Numbered from the stretch's first letter, positions 54,918 to 63,977 are shown. The stretch: 64,000 nucleotides of DNA from Gemmatimonadaceae bacterium (GCA_016720905.1 JADKJT010000001.1:124001-188000), one strand, 5' to 3'. A program made the numbers and translations. Notes: generated by a model not told the origin, from the sequence alone.

Positions 54918-55697
54918 ATGTCCTTCACGTCCCAACGGTCCCTCAAGCACGAGTACGAGCTGTACGTCGAGCGCGAAATCGAGGACTACAAGGACTCGGT
55001 GACGCGAAGCGCGTTGCTGAAGATTGGCGATGAGGCGGTGTCGACCCTCATGAATCAGGCGCAGATCACCCTGACAGAGATCGTCGTCTGGCAGGAGGTC
55101 GATCGGATCATCTCGCGTCGGCTCCGCCTGCCGACCTATGCCACGTGGAAGCGGCGTCGGCTCAAGGTGCTGGAGCAGTATAGCAAGCCGGAACATTGGG
55201 GGATTCACCCCGATGCCGCGCTGGTGCGGGCCCTGATCGACTCGTCCGACCGCAATGTGTTGGTGGCCGGGGCGGAGCGCGAAGGTCCTGCCCTGTTTTT
55301 GGCGGCTCGTGGCTGCGCGGTGACCGCCGTGGAACCAGGGTCGGATGCGGTGGAGCGTGTGGTGAGGGCAGCCGAGGCCGCTGGGCTTGGTCAGCGTGTG
55401 CGCAGCTATTGCGCCGAGTTGGGCGCCTGGGCTCCTGACGTTGAACTGCACGCGGTGGTGTGTTCGCCCTCGGCGTTTGCCGGCCTCTCGTCGCAGGATC
55501 GGGCCCGCGTGATCGAGGTGCTGCAGAGCGCCACCGTCGACGGCGGGGTGCATCTGGTCGAAACCATCGCGGCCGGCACGGACGCCGATACTCTGGAAGC
55601 GCTGACCTCAAGCTACCGTGGCTGGTCAATCTCGATCGACCGCGGCGCGGGTCGGCCGGAGACGTTCCTGGCGCGTAAGCAGGCGGCCGTCGCCTAG
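54918..55697 (+). CDS. Class I SAM-methyltransferase-fold protein, unknown target
   Basis: 259 residues from ATG 54918. The N-terminal ~100 residues are helical (LKHEYELYVEREIEDYKDSV, then EIVVWQEVDRIISRRLRLPT). The C-terminal half is a Rossmann-like methyltransferase domain (NVLVAGAEREGPALFLAARG, then VTAVEPGSDAVERVVRAAEA). The SAM glycine-rich loop is weak (AGAERE for GxGxG), so activity is uncertain. The N-terminal extension resembles conserved Gemmatimonadota proteins of unknown role. Confidence 0.65.
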   Translation: MSFTSQRSLKHEYELYVEREIEDYKDSVTRSALLKIGDEAVSTLMNQAQITLTEIVVWQEVDRIISRRLRLPTYATWKRRRLKVLEQYSKPEHWGIHPDAALVRALIDSSDRNVLVAGAEREGPALFLAARGCAVTAVEPGSDAVERVVRAAEAAGLGQRVRSYCAELGAWAPDVELHAVVCSPSAFAGLSSQDRARVIEVLQSATVDGGVHLVETIAAGTDADTLEALTSSYRGWSISIDRGAGRPETFLARKQAAVA

Positions 55698-55834
55698 GCG
55701 ATGCGGCACTTCGTCGTGTCGATACGACACGACATCACGAATCGCCAGCGTGTCCTTACGACACCGCGCCCGGTTGGTTGATCCGTTAGCTCATATAAAC
55801 CTTTGAATTGCAGCAGCTTACGGATTTTGTCCGC

Positions 55835-56032
55835 ATGGCATCTATCATGCAATGTGTCACAGACATGCGAACCAAGAGCATTCAGCAACAGCAGCAGGAA
55901 CCCATCGGTATTGTGATAGCCGACGGCGGTCGGGCCGACACACCCACCCGGTTTTCGGCGTTCGTGTGGGGCCCTGTTCCCGAAGACAGCGACCTGCGGG
56001 ACGAAGTCCGGGAGCTGCTCGCCGCCTCGTAG
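55835..56032 (+). CDS. Small protein, unknown function
   Basis: 65 residues from ATG 55835 (ATG 55865 also possible). A polar, Gln-rich start is followed by EPIGIVIADGGRADTPTRFS and AFVWGPVPEDSDLRDEVREL. The even composition and a strong hairpin terminator right after the stop suggest a real gene. Family not recognised. Confidence 0.5.
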   Translation: MASIMQCVTDMRTKSIQQQQQEPIGIVIADGGRADTPTRFSAFVWGPVPEDSDLRDEVRELLAAS

Positions 56033-56058
56033 GGATAGCGCGGGTTCTGAAAACGTGA

Positions 56059-56086
56059 AAGGCGCCGGCAGACATGCCGGCGCCTT
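56059..56086. terminator. Bidirectional intrinsic terminator
   Basis: A perfect 12-bp stem, AAGGCGCCGGCA/TGCCGGCGCCTT, with GACA loop. It lies between the convergent small gene (plus) and the histone H1-like gene (minus) and can serve both. Confidence 0.8.
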
Positions 56087-56124
56087 CGCGTTTACGAAAC
56101 TGCGTGACTGCTCTGACGAGCAGC

Positions 56125-56436
56125 TTACATCGCGGCCGGAGCGGGCGCGGCGGCCTTCTTGGCGCGCTTCGCAGGCTTGCGGGCCTTCTTGGTCGCTTTC
56201 TTCTTGGTCGCTTTCTTGGTCGCTTTCTTCTTGGTGGCCTTCTTGGTGGCCTTACGAGCGCCCTTCTTTGCGGCCTTACGCGCGCCCTTCTTCGCTACCT
56301 TGCGCGCTCCCTTCTTGGTGGCCTTCTTCGTGGCCTTACGCGCGCCCTTCTTCGTGGCCTTACGCGCGCCCTTCTTTGCAGCCTTGCGGCCACCCTTCTT
56401 CGCCGACTTCTTCGCGGCCTTCTTGGCAGGAGCCAT
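56125..56436 (-). CDS. Histone H1-like Lys/Ala-rich DNA-binding protein
   Basis: 103 residues made almost only of Lys, Ala, Arg, Thr and Gly in repeats such as KKGARKATKKGARKA, ending AAAPAPAAM. This resembles the Hc1/Hc2 or eukaryotic H1 tail type of nucleoid protein. GAGGAG lies close upstream of ATG 56436. It likely compacts DNA non-specifically. The repeat-rich codons make copy-number changes likely. A similar Lys/Ala/Pro-rich tail is fused to the NYN protein at 60318. Confidence 0.85.
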   Translation of the reverse strand: MAPAKKAAKKSAKKGGRKAAKKGARKATKKGARKATKKATKKGARKVAKKGARKAAKKGARKATKKATKKKATKKATKKKATKKARKPAKRAKKAAAPAPAAM

Positions 56437-57199
56437 GTTACAACTCTCCTCTAGGGAGGTTCAGTCGCTTCCTTTCCCCCGGTGGAAAAGGCGAGCTCAC
56501 GCAGCGTGACCGTGCCTTCGCACGTCGTCGCTACGCGCTACACGGCCTCCAGGAGGCGCGTGCAGGGGTGGACTCGCCCGTAGGCAGGGCGAGCAACAGG
56601 TGGGAGGATCCACGGTGCAGTGGGGGCACGGTGGCCGATGCGAGGCACCCGCTCGACGCGATGAACGCGGAGCGATCGTGGGGCGCGCCGCCAACGGGGC
56701 GCAGCGCCTGGGTCGTCTGGGCGACGACAGAACTCACCGTCGCGAATGGCGACGATGACGACGCCGCGGCCGGGGAACCCGTGCCGTCGGCGAAACGAGG
56801 CATCGCCGAGGCGATACCGAACTTCCGGTGGAACTCGTGTCGTATTATCGCCACGCGATTCCAGTGAGGACTGCGTCCCCCGCTACCCCGGGATTCGTAA
56901 ACGGCCTGAACCCGCGGAACGAGGATGTGGACATCATACGCAAGTCGTTGATATGACGCGAATATACGCGTGGATAATTCCATCGCGCAATAGCGCGTAT
57001 AAAGAACGCGCGCGAATACATAAAGGCAACATTCCCGATCGGGCGCCATTTGAGGTGCCCGACGGCCTACCACCGGACCCATCGGCGTGCGAGTTTTGAC
57101 CCGCGCGCTCGGCCGCGTGCGGTGTGTCGAACTCCTCCGACCACCCGGTTCTCCTCTGGGAATGTGACGGCCGATGCGAAGACCTCCATTGGAGCGCCC
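56437..57199. other. Long intergenic region upstream of tdh
   Basis: 763 bp without a gene I can support. It contains the H1-like gene's 5' region and two CGCG-rich palindromes (56956-56971, 56984-56997) in an AT-rich patch, about 200-240 bp before tdh. A minus-strand open frame of ~150 residues lacks any recognisable fold. Confidence 0.5.
56956..56997. promoter_or_regulatory. Paired CGCG palindromes upstream of tdh
   Basis: ACGCGAATATACGCGT (14 of 16 positions symmetrical) and CGCGC-AATA-GCGCG lie 12 nt apart inside an AT-rich stretch with TATAAAG and ACATAAAG nearby. They could be an operator or promoter region for tdh-kbl. Prediction only. Confidence 0.35.
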
Positions 57200-58222
57200 G
57201 TGAAAGCGTTGGTTAAAACGTCGGCTGGCAAAGGGCTCACGCTGACCGAAGTGCCCGTCCCCACCATCCGCGACGATGAGGTGCTGATCAAGGTTCGCAG
57301 CGCCGGCGTCTGCGGAACCGACGTCCATATCTACGAATGGGACGCCTGGGCGGCGGGGCGATGCAAACCGCCCTTTGTTGTGGGACACGAGTTTGCCGGC
57401 GATGTGGTGTCCGTGGGCAGCCTGGTGGATTCGGTCAAGGTTAGCGACCGCGTCACGGCCGAAGGGCACATTGTCGATGAACGCTCGATCTTCAGTCGCA
57501 CGGGGAATGCCCATGTCGATCCGAGTACCCGGATCATCGGGGTCGATCGGGACGGCTGTTTCGCCGACTACATCGCCATGCCCGCCACCAACGTCTGGCA
57601 TCTGGATGACGGGATCAGCTACGACATTGGCGGCATTCACGATCCCATGGGCAACGCCTTTCACACGGCGCTGACGGCGAATATCCCCGGGGCCGTCGTG
57701 CTCATCACCGGCTGCGGACCGATTGGCGCGTTTGCGGTAGGCATCTGCAAGGCGGCCGGTGCCGCCCGCATCATTGCCACCGACGTGAATCCGCGCCGAC
57801 TGGAACTGGCGCGTTCGATGGGGGCCCATGAGGCAGTGCAGCCCGACGACGCGAAGCGCGCGGTCATGGCCGCCTCCGACGGGAATGGTGCTGACGTGGT
57901 GCTGGAAATGTCGGGTGTCCCGTCAGCCGTCCACCAGGCGTTTGCGTTGGCTCGTCCGGGTGGCCGGGTGAACATGCTGGGGATTCCGTCCAAGACCATC
58001 GACATCGACTTCGCCACGGAAATCATCTTCAAGGGGCTGACGATTTACGGGGTGGTGGGGCGACGCATGTACGACACCTGGCACCAGATGAGTCGGTTCA
58101 TCCGCTCGGGCAACTTCGACCCGACGCCGGTGATCACGCACCGGTTGCCGCTGGAGGCGGTGGACGAGGCGATGCATTTGATCAAGAGTGGTGAGGCGGG
58201 GAAGATTATTTTTCAGATCTAG
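57200..58222 (+). CDS. tdh: L-threonine 3-dehydrogenase-like zinc alcohol dehydrogenase
   Basis: 340 residues from GTG 57200 (GGAG 5 nt upstream). MDR family. The catalytic-zinc residues are present (SAGVCGTDVHIYEWDAWA, then VVGHEFAG). The Rossmann motif is GCGPIGAFAVGICKAAGAAR, and FDPTPVITHRLPLE matches tdh ends. The structural-zinc lobe, normally four Cys after AEGHIV, reads DERSIFSRTGNAHVDPSTR with no Cys. It should oxidise L-threonine to 2-amino-3-ketobutyrate. The kbl gene follows after 171 bp containing a hairpin repeat. Confidence 0.88.
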   Translation: MKALVKTSAGKGLTLTEVPVPTIRDDEVLIKVRSAGVCGTDVHIYEWDAWAAGRCKPPFVVGHEFAGDVVSVGSLVDSVKVSDRVTAEGHIVDERSIFSRTGNAHVDPSTRIIGVDRDGCFADYIAMPATNVWHLDDGISYDIGGIHDPMGNAFHTALTANIPGAVVLITGCGPIGAFAVGICKAAGAARIIATDVNPRRLELARSMGAHEAVQPDDAKRAVMAASDGNGADVVLEMSGVPSAVHQAFALARPGGRVNMLGIPSKTIDIDFATEIIFKGLTIYGVVGRRMYDTWHQMSRFIRSGNFDPTPVITHRLPLEAVDEAMHLIKSGEAGKIIFQI

Positions 58223-58252
58223 GCTTGGTGCTCGACACCTCACCGGCACTGG

Positions 58253-58334
58253 ACCGCAAAGTTCGCGAAGTTCGCCAAGAACCGTCGCTGAGTTCCGTAG
58301 TGCAGAGCTTCGCGAACTTTGCGATCTTTGCGGT
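58253..58334. repeat. REP-like phased 9-nt inverted repeat, copy 2
   Basis: Left arm ACCGCAAAGTTCGCGAAG, right arm ending GATCTTTGCGGT. About 24 of 27 terminal positions pair around a ~28-nt centre. Same design as 27993-28079. It lies between tdh and kbl and could form a hairpin in their shared transcript. Confidence 0.75.
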
Positions 58335-58393
58335 GGAGCTTTTCAGGTGGTCACGCATCCATCTGTAGGAATTCACCTCCAACCGCCGTCCCC

Positions 58394-59587
58394 GTGTCCC
58401 ACCTCGCTGCTGAACTCCAGGCCGATCTCGATGCGCTGAAGAGCGCCGGCACCTACAAGCGCCTCAACTTCCTCGAGTCGCCACAAGGTCCGCGCGTGCA
58501 TATGGAAGGGCGCGGCGAAGTGATCGTGCTGTCCTCCAACAACTATCTCGGGCTGTGCAACGAGCCCAGCGTGGTCGAGGCCGGCGTCGCGGCCCTTCAT
58601 CGATATGGGGCGGGCACGGCGTCGGTGCGCTTCATCTGCGGCACGTTCACCATCCACCGTGAACTCGAGCAGGCCATCGCCGGGTTTGTGGGCACGGAGG
58701 CCTCGCTTTCATATGTATCGGCGTGGAACGCCAACGAAGCGCTGACGCCGACCATTGCGCGCGAAGGTGACTTCGTCGTATCCGATGCGCTCAATCACGC
58801 CTCCATCATTGATTCGGTGCGTCTGGCCAAGGCCATCACCAAGTGCACGACGGCCGTCTACAAGCACGCCGACATGGACGACCTGCGCGAAAAACTGCGC
58901 GGGGCCAAGGACGCGAAGCGGCGCATCATCTGGACTGACGGCATCTTCTCCATGGAAGGCGCCATTGCCAAGCTGCCGGACATCCTGCAGTTGGCACGTG
59001 ACCATGACGCCATCGTGGTGATGGACGACTCGCATGCCACCGGCGTTTTGGGCAAGACGGGGCGCGGCACCGCCGAACACTTCGGGGTGATGGGCGAGGT
59101 GGACATCATTACCTCCACGTTGGGCAAGGCGCTGGGTGGTGCGGCCGGCGGGTTCATCGCCGGTCCGGCGGCGCTGTGCGACATGATGACGCAGCGGTCT
59201 CGCCCGCAATTGTTTTCCAATGCGCTGCCGCCAACGGTTGCCGCCAGTTCGTTGGCGGCCATTCGGCACACTGAGGCGCACCCGGAACTGGTGACCCGAC
59301 TGCACGACAATGCGGCCTACTTTCGTGCCGCCATTCAGGACGCCGGGTTCAATCCGTTGCCGGGTTCAACACCCATCGTGCCGATTATCGTGGGGGAAAC
59401 CGCATTGGCGATCACGATGAGCGAAATGCTGCTCGATCGCGGAGTGTTCGTCACCGGATTCGGATTTCCCGTTGTGCCGCAGGGTCAGGCGCGATTGCGG
59501 TGCCAGATTTCCGCCGCGCATACGCGGGATGACCTGGATACCGTGGTGGCCGCATTCAAGGACGTGCGAGCGCAGCTGGGGAAGTAG
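58394..59587 (+). CDS. kbl: Glycine C-acetyltransferase (2-amino-3-ketobutyrate CoA ligase)
   Basis: 397 residues from GTG 58394. Class-II PLP aminotransferase fold. Hallmarks: VLSSNNYLGL, GAGTASVRFICGTFTIHREL, VMDDSHATGVLG (PLP contacts) and the Schiff-base Lys in TSTLGKALGGAAGG. It converts the tdh product plus CoA to glycine and acetyl-CoA. With tdh it forms the complete threonine-degradation pathway. The 3' end overlaps the convergent glycosylase gene by about 32 nt. Confidence 0.95.
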   Translation: MSHLAAELQADLDALKSAGTYKRLNFLESPQGPRVHMEGRGEVIVLSSNNYLGLCNEPSVVEAGVAALHRYGAGTASVRFICGTFTIHRELEQAIAGFVGTEASLSYVSAWNANEALTPTIAREGDFVVSDALNHASIIDSVRLAKAITKCTTAVYKHADMDDLREKLRGAKDAKRRIIWTDGIFSMEGAIAKLPDILQLARDHDAIVVMDDSHATGVLGKTGRGTAEHFGVMGEVDIITSTLGKALGGAAGGFIAGPAALCDMMTQRSRPQLFSNALPPTVAASSLAAIRHTEAHPELVTRLHDNAAYFRAAIQDAGFNPLPGSTPIVPIIVGETALAITMSEMLLDRGVFVTGFGFPVVPQGQARLRCQISAAHTRDDLDTVVAAFKDVRAQLGK

Positions 59588-60164
59588 CGTCCCGGAAACG
59601 CAGGTTGAGGTCCACGGCCTTGCTGATGCCGACGCGCGGACCGACCACGACATCAGCGTCGGGCACCGGCGTGCCCGCATAAATGGTGAGGGCGCTGCCA
59701 CCGGTGAGTGATGCGCCGTCGAACGCGCGGTCGATGCCCAGCGCCGCGCACAGTTTGCCTGGTCCGTTGCACAATTGGCCATCACCACGCGCCTTTGTTC
59801 GACGCGCGCGCATGAGATCAATGCCTTCCAGTGGTTGGAGCGCGCGAATCAACACCGCACTGCCATAGCCGTCTTCGCGCGTGACGGCGTTCACGCACCA
59901 ATGCATGCCATAGATGAAGTACACGTAGGCGGTGCCGGGCGGACCGAACAGATGCCAGGTACGCGCGGTGCGACCGGCCACCGCATGACAGGCGGGGTCG
60001 TGCGGGCCCAAGTATGCCTCAGTTTCGACGATGCGCCCGCTGACGATGCCGTGCGCGTCCTTCATTCGGAGCACGCTGCCCAGGAGTTCCCGGGCCACCG
60101 TTGCCGGGTCGCGATCGTAGAAGGCGGCGAGGTGTGAGCGGTAAGGGGCCGGAGGGGTGAGCAA
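59556..60164 (-). CDS. 3-methyladenine DNA glycosylase (Mpg/AAG family)
   Basis: About 202 residues from TTG 60164. GTG 60263 would add 33 residues encoded by one arm of the large inverted repeat, so the shorter start is preferred. The domain starts LAAFYDRDPATVARELLG. Hallmarks: GRIVETEAYLGPHDPACHAV, FGPPGTAYVYFIYGMHWCVN and NGPGKLCAALGID, with the catalytic Glu in the first. It excises alkylated purines. Convergent with kbl, with overlapping 3' ends. Confidence 0.92.
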   Translation of the reverse strand: MLTPPAPYRSHLAAFYDRDPATVARELLGSVLRMKDAHGIVSGRIVETEAYLGPHDPACHAVAGRTARTWHLFGPPGTAYVYFIYGMHWCVNAVTREDGYGSAVLIRALQPLEGIDLMRARRTKARGDGQLCNGPGKLCAALGIDRAFDGASLTGGSALTIYAGTPVPDADVVVGPRVGISKAVDLNLRFRDATSPAALARP

Positions 60165-60284
60165 CGGAAGCGTTGAGCGCGAGAGGGGTGAGCCGGTGAG
60201 GGCAGGACTGGATCCTGCCCTCGCCGGCTGGCCCCTCGAACGCTCAACGCTTCTTTTGCTCACCTCTCCGGCCCCTCATCGCTC
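60136..60284. repeat. 149-bp near-perfect inverted repeat
   Basis: Two 72-nt arms (60136-60207 and 60213-60284) around a CTGGA loop; I count about 61 of 72 paired positions, more if G-U pairs are allowed. It spans the region before the glycosylase gene and half of its possible N-terminus. It resembles a MITE or a long hairpin regulatory element. No sister copy is in the window. Confidence 0.85.
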
Positions 60285-60317
60285 CAGCTCTCACCGAGCG
60301 AAGTCTGCGACGGCGCG

Positions 60318-62390
60318 CTAGCGCTTGGCCGCTTTCTTGGCTGGCGCCTTTTTGGTGGCCGCCTTGGCCGGGGCCTTGGCAACGACCTTGGCCACCGGCT
60401 TGGCCGGCGTCTTGGCCACCGTCTTGGCTGGTGCCTTGGCCTTTGGCGCGGGCTTGGCAGCCTTCTTGGCCGGCGCCTTGCCAGCGGCCTTGGCCGGAGC
60501 CGCAACCGGGGGCTTTCCGGCCGCCTTGGCACCCTTTGGCGCCGCCTTGGCCTCCGCCATCGTGGACTCCGCGGCCGCCGGAACGACTGGTGCCACCTCG
60601 ACCACCGGTGTCACCACGGGAGCGACCGCCGGCGTGCCATTGACGGCACTGGCCGACGATCCGACCACACCCACCATCAGGAGAGCCGGGGGGGGACCAA
60701 CCGGCCCCTTACCGCGACCGCCAATGCCACGAGCCCCCATGCCGCGGGGTGCCTGAGGCAGCAGCGCATTCGCCGCCGCGGTGACGGCCTTCTGGGCGTC
60801 ATCGACCGACTTGAGTTGCTCGACGATGGACGCTGCTTCGGCCGCCCGCGCGACCTCGAAATCGTTTCCGCGACGACGCAGATCAATCATGTTCGCGTCA
60901 TGCGCGTCCTGCAGCACCCGCTCGAAATTGCGCGCACTGAGCGACTCGCTGTTGCGCCCCAGCAGCGCGAAGGCGCGTTCCCGGGCGGCGCTGGCGCTGG
61001 TGGACTCGTCACCGGACACCAGTGACTCGACCGCGCGGCGCACCAGGTCAAACGCCTCACTGCGGGTGAGCCGTTCGCCACTGGTGCCAATCGTGTCGGC
61101 CACTGACACGCCGAACGCGGCGCCGGAGGCTACTACCGACGTTTCCGGGCGACCCTGCGGCACGTCGGCGACGGCCGGCACACCGGCGTCCACCGGGCGC
61201 GGCCCACGATCATCGCGACCGCCGCGATCCCGCCCGCGACCACGACGACTGCGACCGCGACCGCCGCGATCCTCGTCGGCGGCTTCCATGCTGTCGGCCC
61301 CATCGGCCTGCGGCACATCGGCGGCGACGATGGGTTCGATGACGACGGCATCGGCGACGGTGGAGACCAACGGTTCCAGTTCAGCGACCGGTTCGCCGCT
61401 GCGCTCACCTTCGCCGCGTTCCCCACGATCACGATCACGGCCACGACCCCGGCGTCCCCGCCGTCCCCGGCGCTCATCGCGCTCGCGTTCGGCGCTTTCC
61501 CGGCGCGCGTCGACATCGGCTCCGGCCGCGTCGGCGGTAGCCACGACGATGGCGTCCCCGCTTGGGACATCGACTTCCAATTGACCGCTGTCGAGTTTGG
61601 TGACCTTGAGCAACCCCTTGTGCGCGGCGTCCTGCACGAACCGCGAGAACTTCGGCATGCCGAGGTTCTTTTCGTCGAACGACGCGTCGATCTCCTGCAT
61701 CACCTGCTTGAGGCGATCGGAGCGCATCACGTCGCCGTTGCGCTTCATGCGCTGCACGGCTTCGGTGACCAGCTGCCACGGATCCCAGCGCGTGGTCTCG
61801 TCGTCGCCCGACTTCACGAGGCCGGCGAGCGCGTTGTACGAGTAGTACTCGTCGCAGTTCATGACCAGCAGATCGCTGGACGATTCACGAATGCCCACGC
61901 CGATCACGTACTTGCCGTACTCCTTGAGCTTGATGACCATGCTCGAGAAGTCGGAGTCGCCGGAGAGCAGCACGAAGGTGCCGATTTCCGGGCGGGTGAA
62001 GACGAGTTCAAGCGCATCGATGGCGAGCCGGATATCGGTCGCGTTCTTCTTCGCGGTGCCGTAGGCCGGCGCGAAGATGAGATCGATGGAGGCTTCGGTG
62101 AGCGGCACGATGTACTGCGGATAGCGGCGCCAGTCGGCATACGCGCGACGGACGGCCACCTTGCCCTTGATGATGTCCGACGAGAGGAGTGTCTTGAGCT
62201 CCTGCTGCAGATCGGAGCGGATCCCCATCGTGACATTGTCAAAATCGATGAGCATGGCCGCATTGGGCGCATGGGCCGGCGGGGCGGCATTGGAAGTTGT
62301 CACGGGCGAGACGGCCTGCGGACCGCGATGAAATGGAGCGATGATGCGGGACGGTGCGGGCGCGCCCGACCGTGGAAGATGTCGACTCAT
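60318..62390 (-). CDS. NYN (LabA-like) and LOTUS-domain protein with basic and H1-like tails
   Basis: 690 residues. NYN/PIN-like nuclease fold at ~45-190 with AAMLIDFDNVTMGIRSD, ATDIRLAIDAL, and FVLLSGDSDFSSMVIKLKEYG (acidic residues at the expected active site). An OST-HTH/LOTUS domain follows (~200-270, WQLVTEAVQRMKRNGDVMRS). Then comes an Arg/Gly/Asp-rich linker, a second LOTUS-like module (LTRSEAFDLVRRAVESLVSG, ending NMIDLRRRGNDFEV) and a long Lys/Ala/Pro tail like histone H1 (AKAPAKTVAKTPAKPVAK). It is likely an RNA-acting protein. It begins 3 nt after the ligase gene ends. Confidence 0.85.
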   Translation of the reverse strand: MSRHLPRSGAPAPSRIIAPFHRGPQAVSPVTTSNAAPPAHAPNAAMLIDFDNVTMGIRSDLQQELKTLLSSDIIKGKVAVRRAYADWRRYPQYIVPLTEASIDLIFAPAYGTAKKNATDIRLAIDALELVFTRPEIGTFVLLSGDSDFSSMVIKLKEYGKYVIGVGIRESSSDLLVMNCDEYYSYNALAGLVKSGDDETTRWDPWQLVTEAVQRMKRNGDVMRSDRLKQVMQEIDASFDEKNLGMPKFSRFVQDAAHKGLLKVTKLDSGQLEVDVPSGDAIVVATADAAGADVDARRESAERERDERRGRRGRRGRGRDRDRGERGEGERSGEPVAELEPLVSTVADAVVIEPIVAADVPQADGADSMEAADEDRGGRGRSRRGRGRDRGGRDDRGPRPVDAGVPAVADVPQGRPETSVVASGAAFGVSVADTIGTSGERLTRSEAFDLVRRAVESLVSGDESTSASAARERAFALLGRNSESLSARNFERVLQDAHDANMIDLRRRGNDFEVARAAEAASIVEQLKSVDDAQKAVTAAANALLPQAPRGMGARGIGGRGKGPVGPPPALLMVGVVGSSASAVNGTPAVAPVVTPVVEVAPVVPAAAESTMAEAKAAPKGAKAAGKPPVAAPAKAAGKAPAKKAAKPAPKAKAPAKTVAKTPAKPVAKVVAKAPAKAATKKAPAKKAAKR

Positions 62391-62393
62391 GTC

Positions 62394-63977
62394 CTAACCT
62401 GAATGCGTAACGGTGTGATCGAGCGCAATTGCGCGCGCAAGTTCTCGTCTTCGGACCTTTCCGCTGCCCGTCATGGGGAAGCCATCGAAGAACCGGACGA
62501 GATCGGGAACCTTGTATGCCGCCATCGTCTCCAGGGCGAATCGCTTGATTTCGCTTCCGGTGATGACGGCGCCCTCGACGGGCACGATGCACGCGCAGAT
62601 CTGTTCACCCAGGACATCGTGGGGGACGCCAATCACGCAAACATCGTCAACAGCCGGGTGCGCGCGCAGACGATCTTCGAGCTCACGCGGATAGAGCTGG
62701 ATGCCCCCGCGTGAGATCGTCTCCTGCCGCCGCCCGAGAATCTTCACGTACCCGTCTTCATCGATGATCCCCAGATCACCGGTGAGAAAGAACCCTTCCG
62801 CCGTGTGGACCTTGGCGGTCTCCGCGGGCATGCGCAGATAGCCGCGCATGAGGTTCGATCCGCGGACGGCGATCTCGCCGACCGCTTCGGGGCCGTGCAA
62901 TACCCCCGTCATGATGTCCACCGCCATGACCTCGACGCCCGGAAGGGCGCGTCCCACACTGCCGAGGCGACGATCGTCGCTGTCCGCAAAGCGGGTGAGG
63001 GTCACGGTGGGTCCGGTTTCGGTGAGCCCGTAGGCGACCAGCACATCGCACCAGCGACGCACTCGACGTACGAGTTCCTCGGAGACCGAACTTCCGGCAA
63101 TGATGCCGGTGCGCAGCGCGCGCAAACGTGACGGGTCGAACGCCTCCTCACGCATGAGCAGGTGGAACTGTGTGGGAACGCCGTGCAGCACGGACACCTG
63201 GGCGCTCGTCATGAGCGTCAGCACGGCCGCCGCGTCGAACGTCGGCTGCAGCACGAGGGTCGCGCCCGCCGCCATCGTCCCCACCATCATGCTCAAACCG
63301 AAGATCGCAAAGAACGGCACCGCAGCCAGCACGCGATCCTCGGGCGACAGCTCGAGCACCTCGACGGTCCGCACCGCATTCTCCACGACCGCGTGATGTG
63401 AGAGTCTCACACCCTTCGGCTTGCCCATCGTCCCCGACGTGTACACCACGGCGAGGTCCTGCGCATCGTCCGGATTGATGATCGGTGGCACCGGGCGACC
63501 AGAGCCGCTCGACACCAGATCCTCGAACTGAAAGATCCGGTCATCGTACCATAAGTCTTCGTCGCCGACCGTGACGACGTACTGCAAATCGGGCAGGTCC
63601 CCCAGAAGGTCTTCAAACCGCTGCAGGTAATCGACCCCACCCCATCGTTCGATGGTCACGACCGCGCTGGCTTCCGCATGGCGCAGCTGGTAACGCAAAT
63701 CGTGACTGCTGAGCTGCGGGCTGACCGGCACCACCACGGCACCCAGCTTCGCGGCCGCCAGCAATGCCACAATCCACTCGACACTGTTGGGAAGATTGAC
63801 GGCGATCCGGTCTCCCGCTCCCAACCCCAGCTCGGACAGCGCCGCCGCCAACGCGGATGCCTGTGCCTCGACCTGCCCGTAGCTGAACGTCCGATCACCA
63901 ACCACCGCGAGCGCACGCGCGGGATGCTCCCGGGCACGCTGCTCGATAAGGGGGGCTAGGGACCACGACGTTGCCAT
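62394..63977 (-). CDS. AMP-forming acyl-CoA synthetase/ligase
   Basis: 527 residues from ATG 63977 (GGAG 5 nt upstream; a TTG further upstream is possible). ANL-family motifs are all present: VVYTSGTMGKPKGVRLSH (P-loop), YGLTETGPTV, FFLTGDLGIIDEDGY, GRRQETISRGGIQLYPRELE, and the C-terminal Lys in GSGKVRRRELA. It activates a carboxylic acid as acyl-AMP and passes it to CoA or a carrier; chain length cannot be read from sequence. It is the first gene of a pair with the NYN protein. Confidence 0.93.
   Translation of the reverse strand: MATSWSLAPLIEQRAREHPARALAVVGDRTFSYGQVEAQASALAAALSELGLGAGDRIAVNLPNSVEWIVALLAAAKLGAVVVPVSPQLSSHDLRYQLRHAEASAVVTIERWGGVDYLQRFEDLLGDLPDLQYVVTVGDEDLWYDDRIFQFEDLVSSGSGRPVPPIINPDDAQDLAVVYTSGTMGKPKGVRLSHHAVVENAVRTVEVLELSPEDRVLAAVPFFAIFGLSMMVGTMAAGATLVLQPTFDAAAVLTLMTSAQVSVLHGVPTQFHLLMREEAFDPSRLRALRTGIIAGSSVSEELVRRVRRWCDVLVAYGLTETGPTVTLTRFADSDDRRLGSVGRALPGVEVMAVDIMTGVLHGPEAVGEIAVRGSNLMRGYLRMPAETAKVHTAEGFFLTGDLGIIDEDGYVKILGRRQETISRGGIQLYPRELEDRLRAHPAVDDVCVIGVPHDVLGEQICACIVPVEGAVITGSEIKRFALETMAAYKVPDLVRFFDGFPMTGSGKVRRRELARAIALDHTVTHSG

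Noticed and set aside
56531..57829. Minus-strand 432-codon frame between the H1-like gene and tdh
   Set aside because: Overlaps tdh antisense; the non-overlapping part has no recognisable fold or ribosome-binding site.
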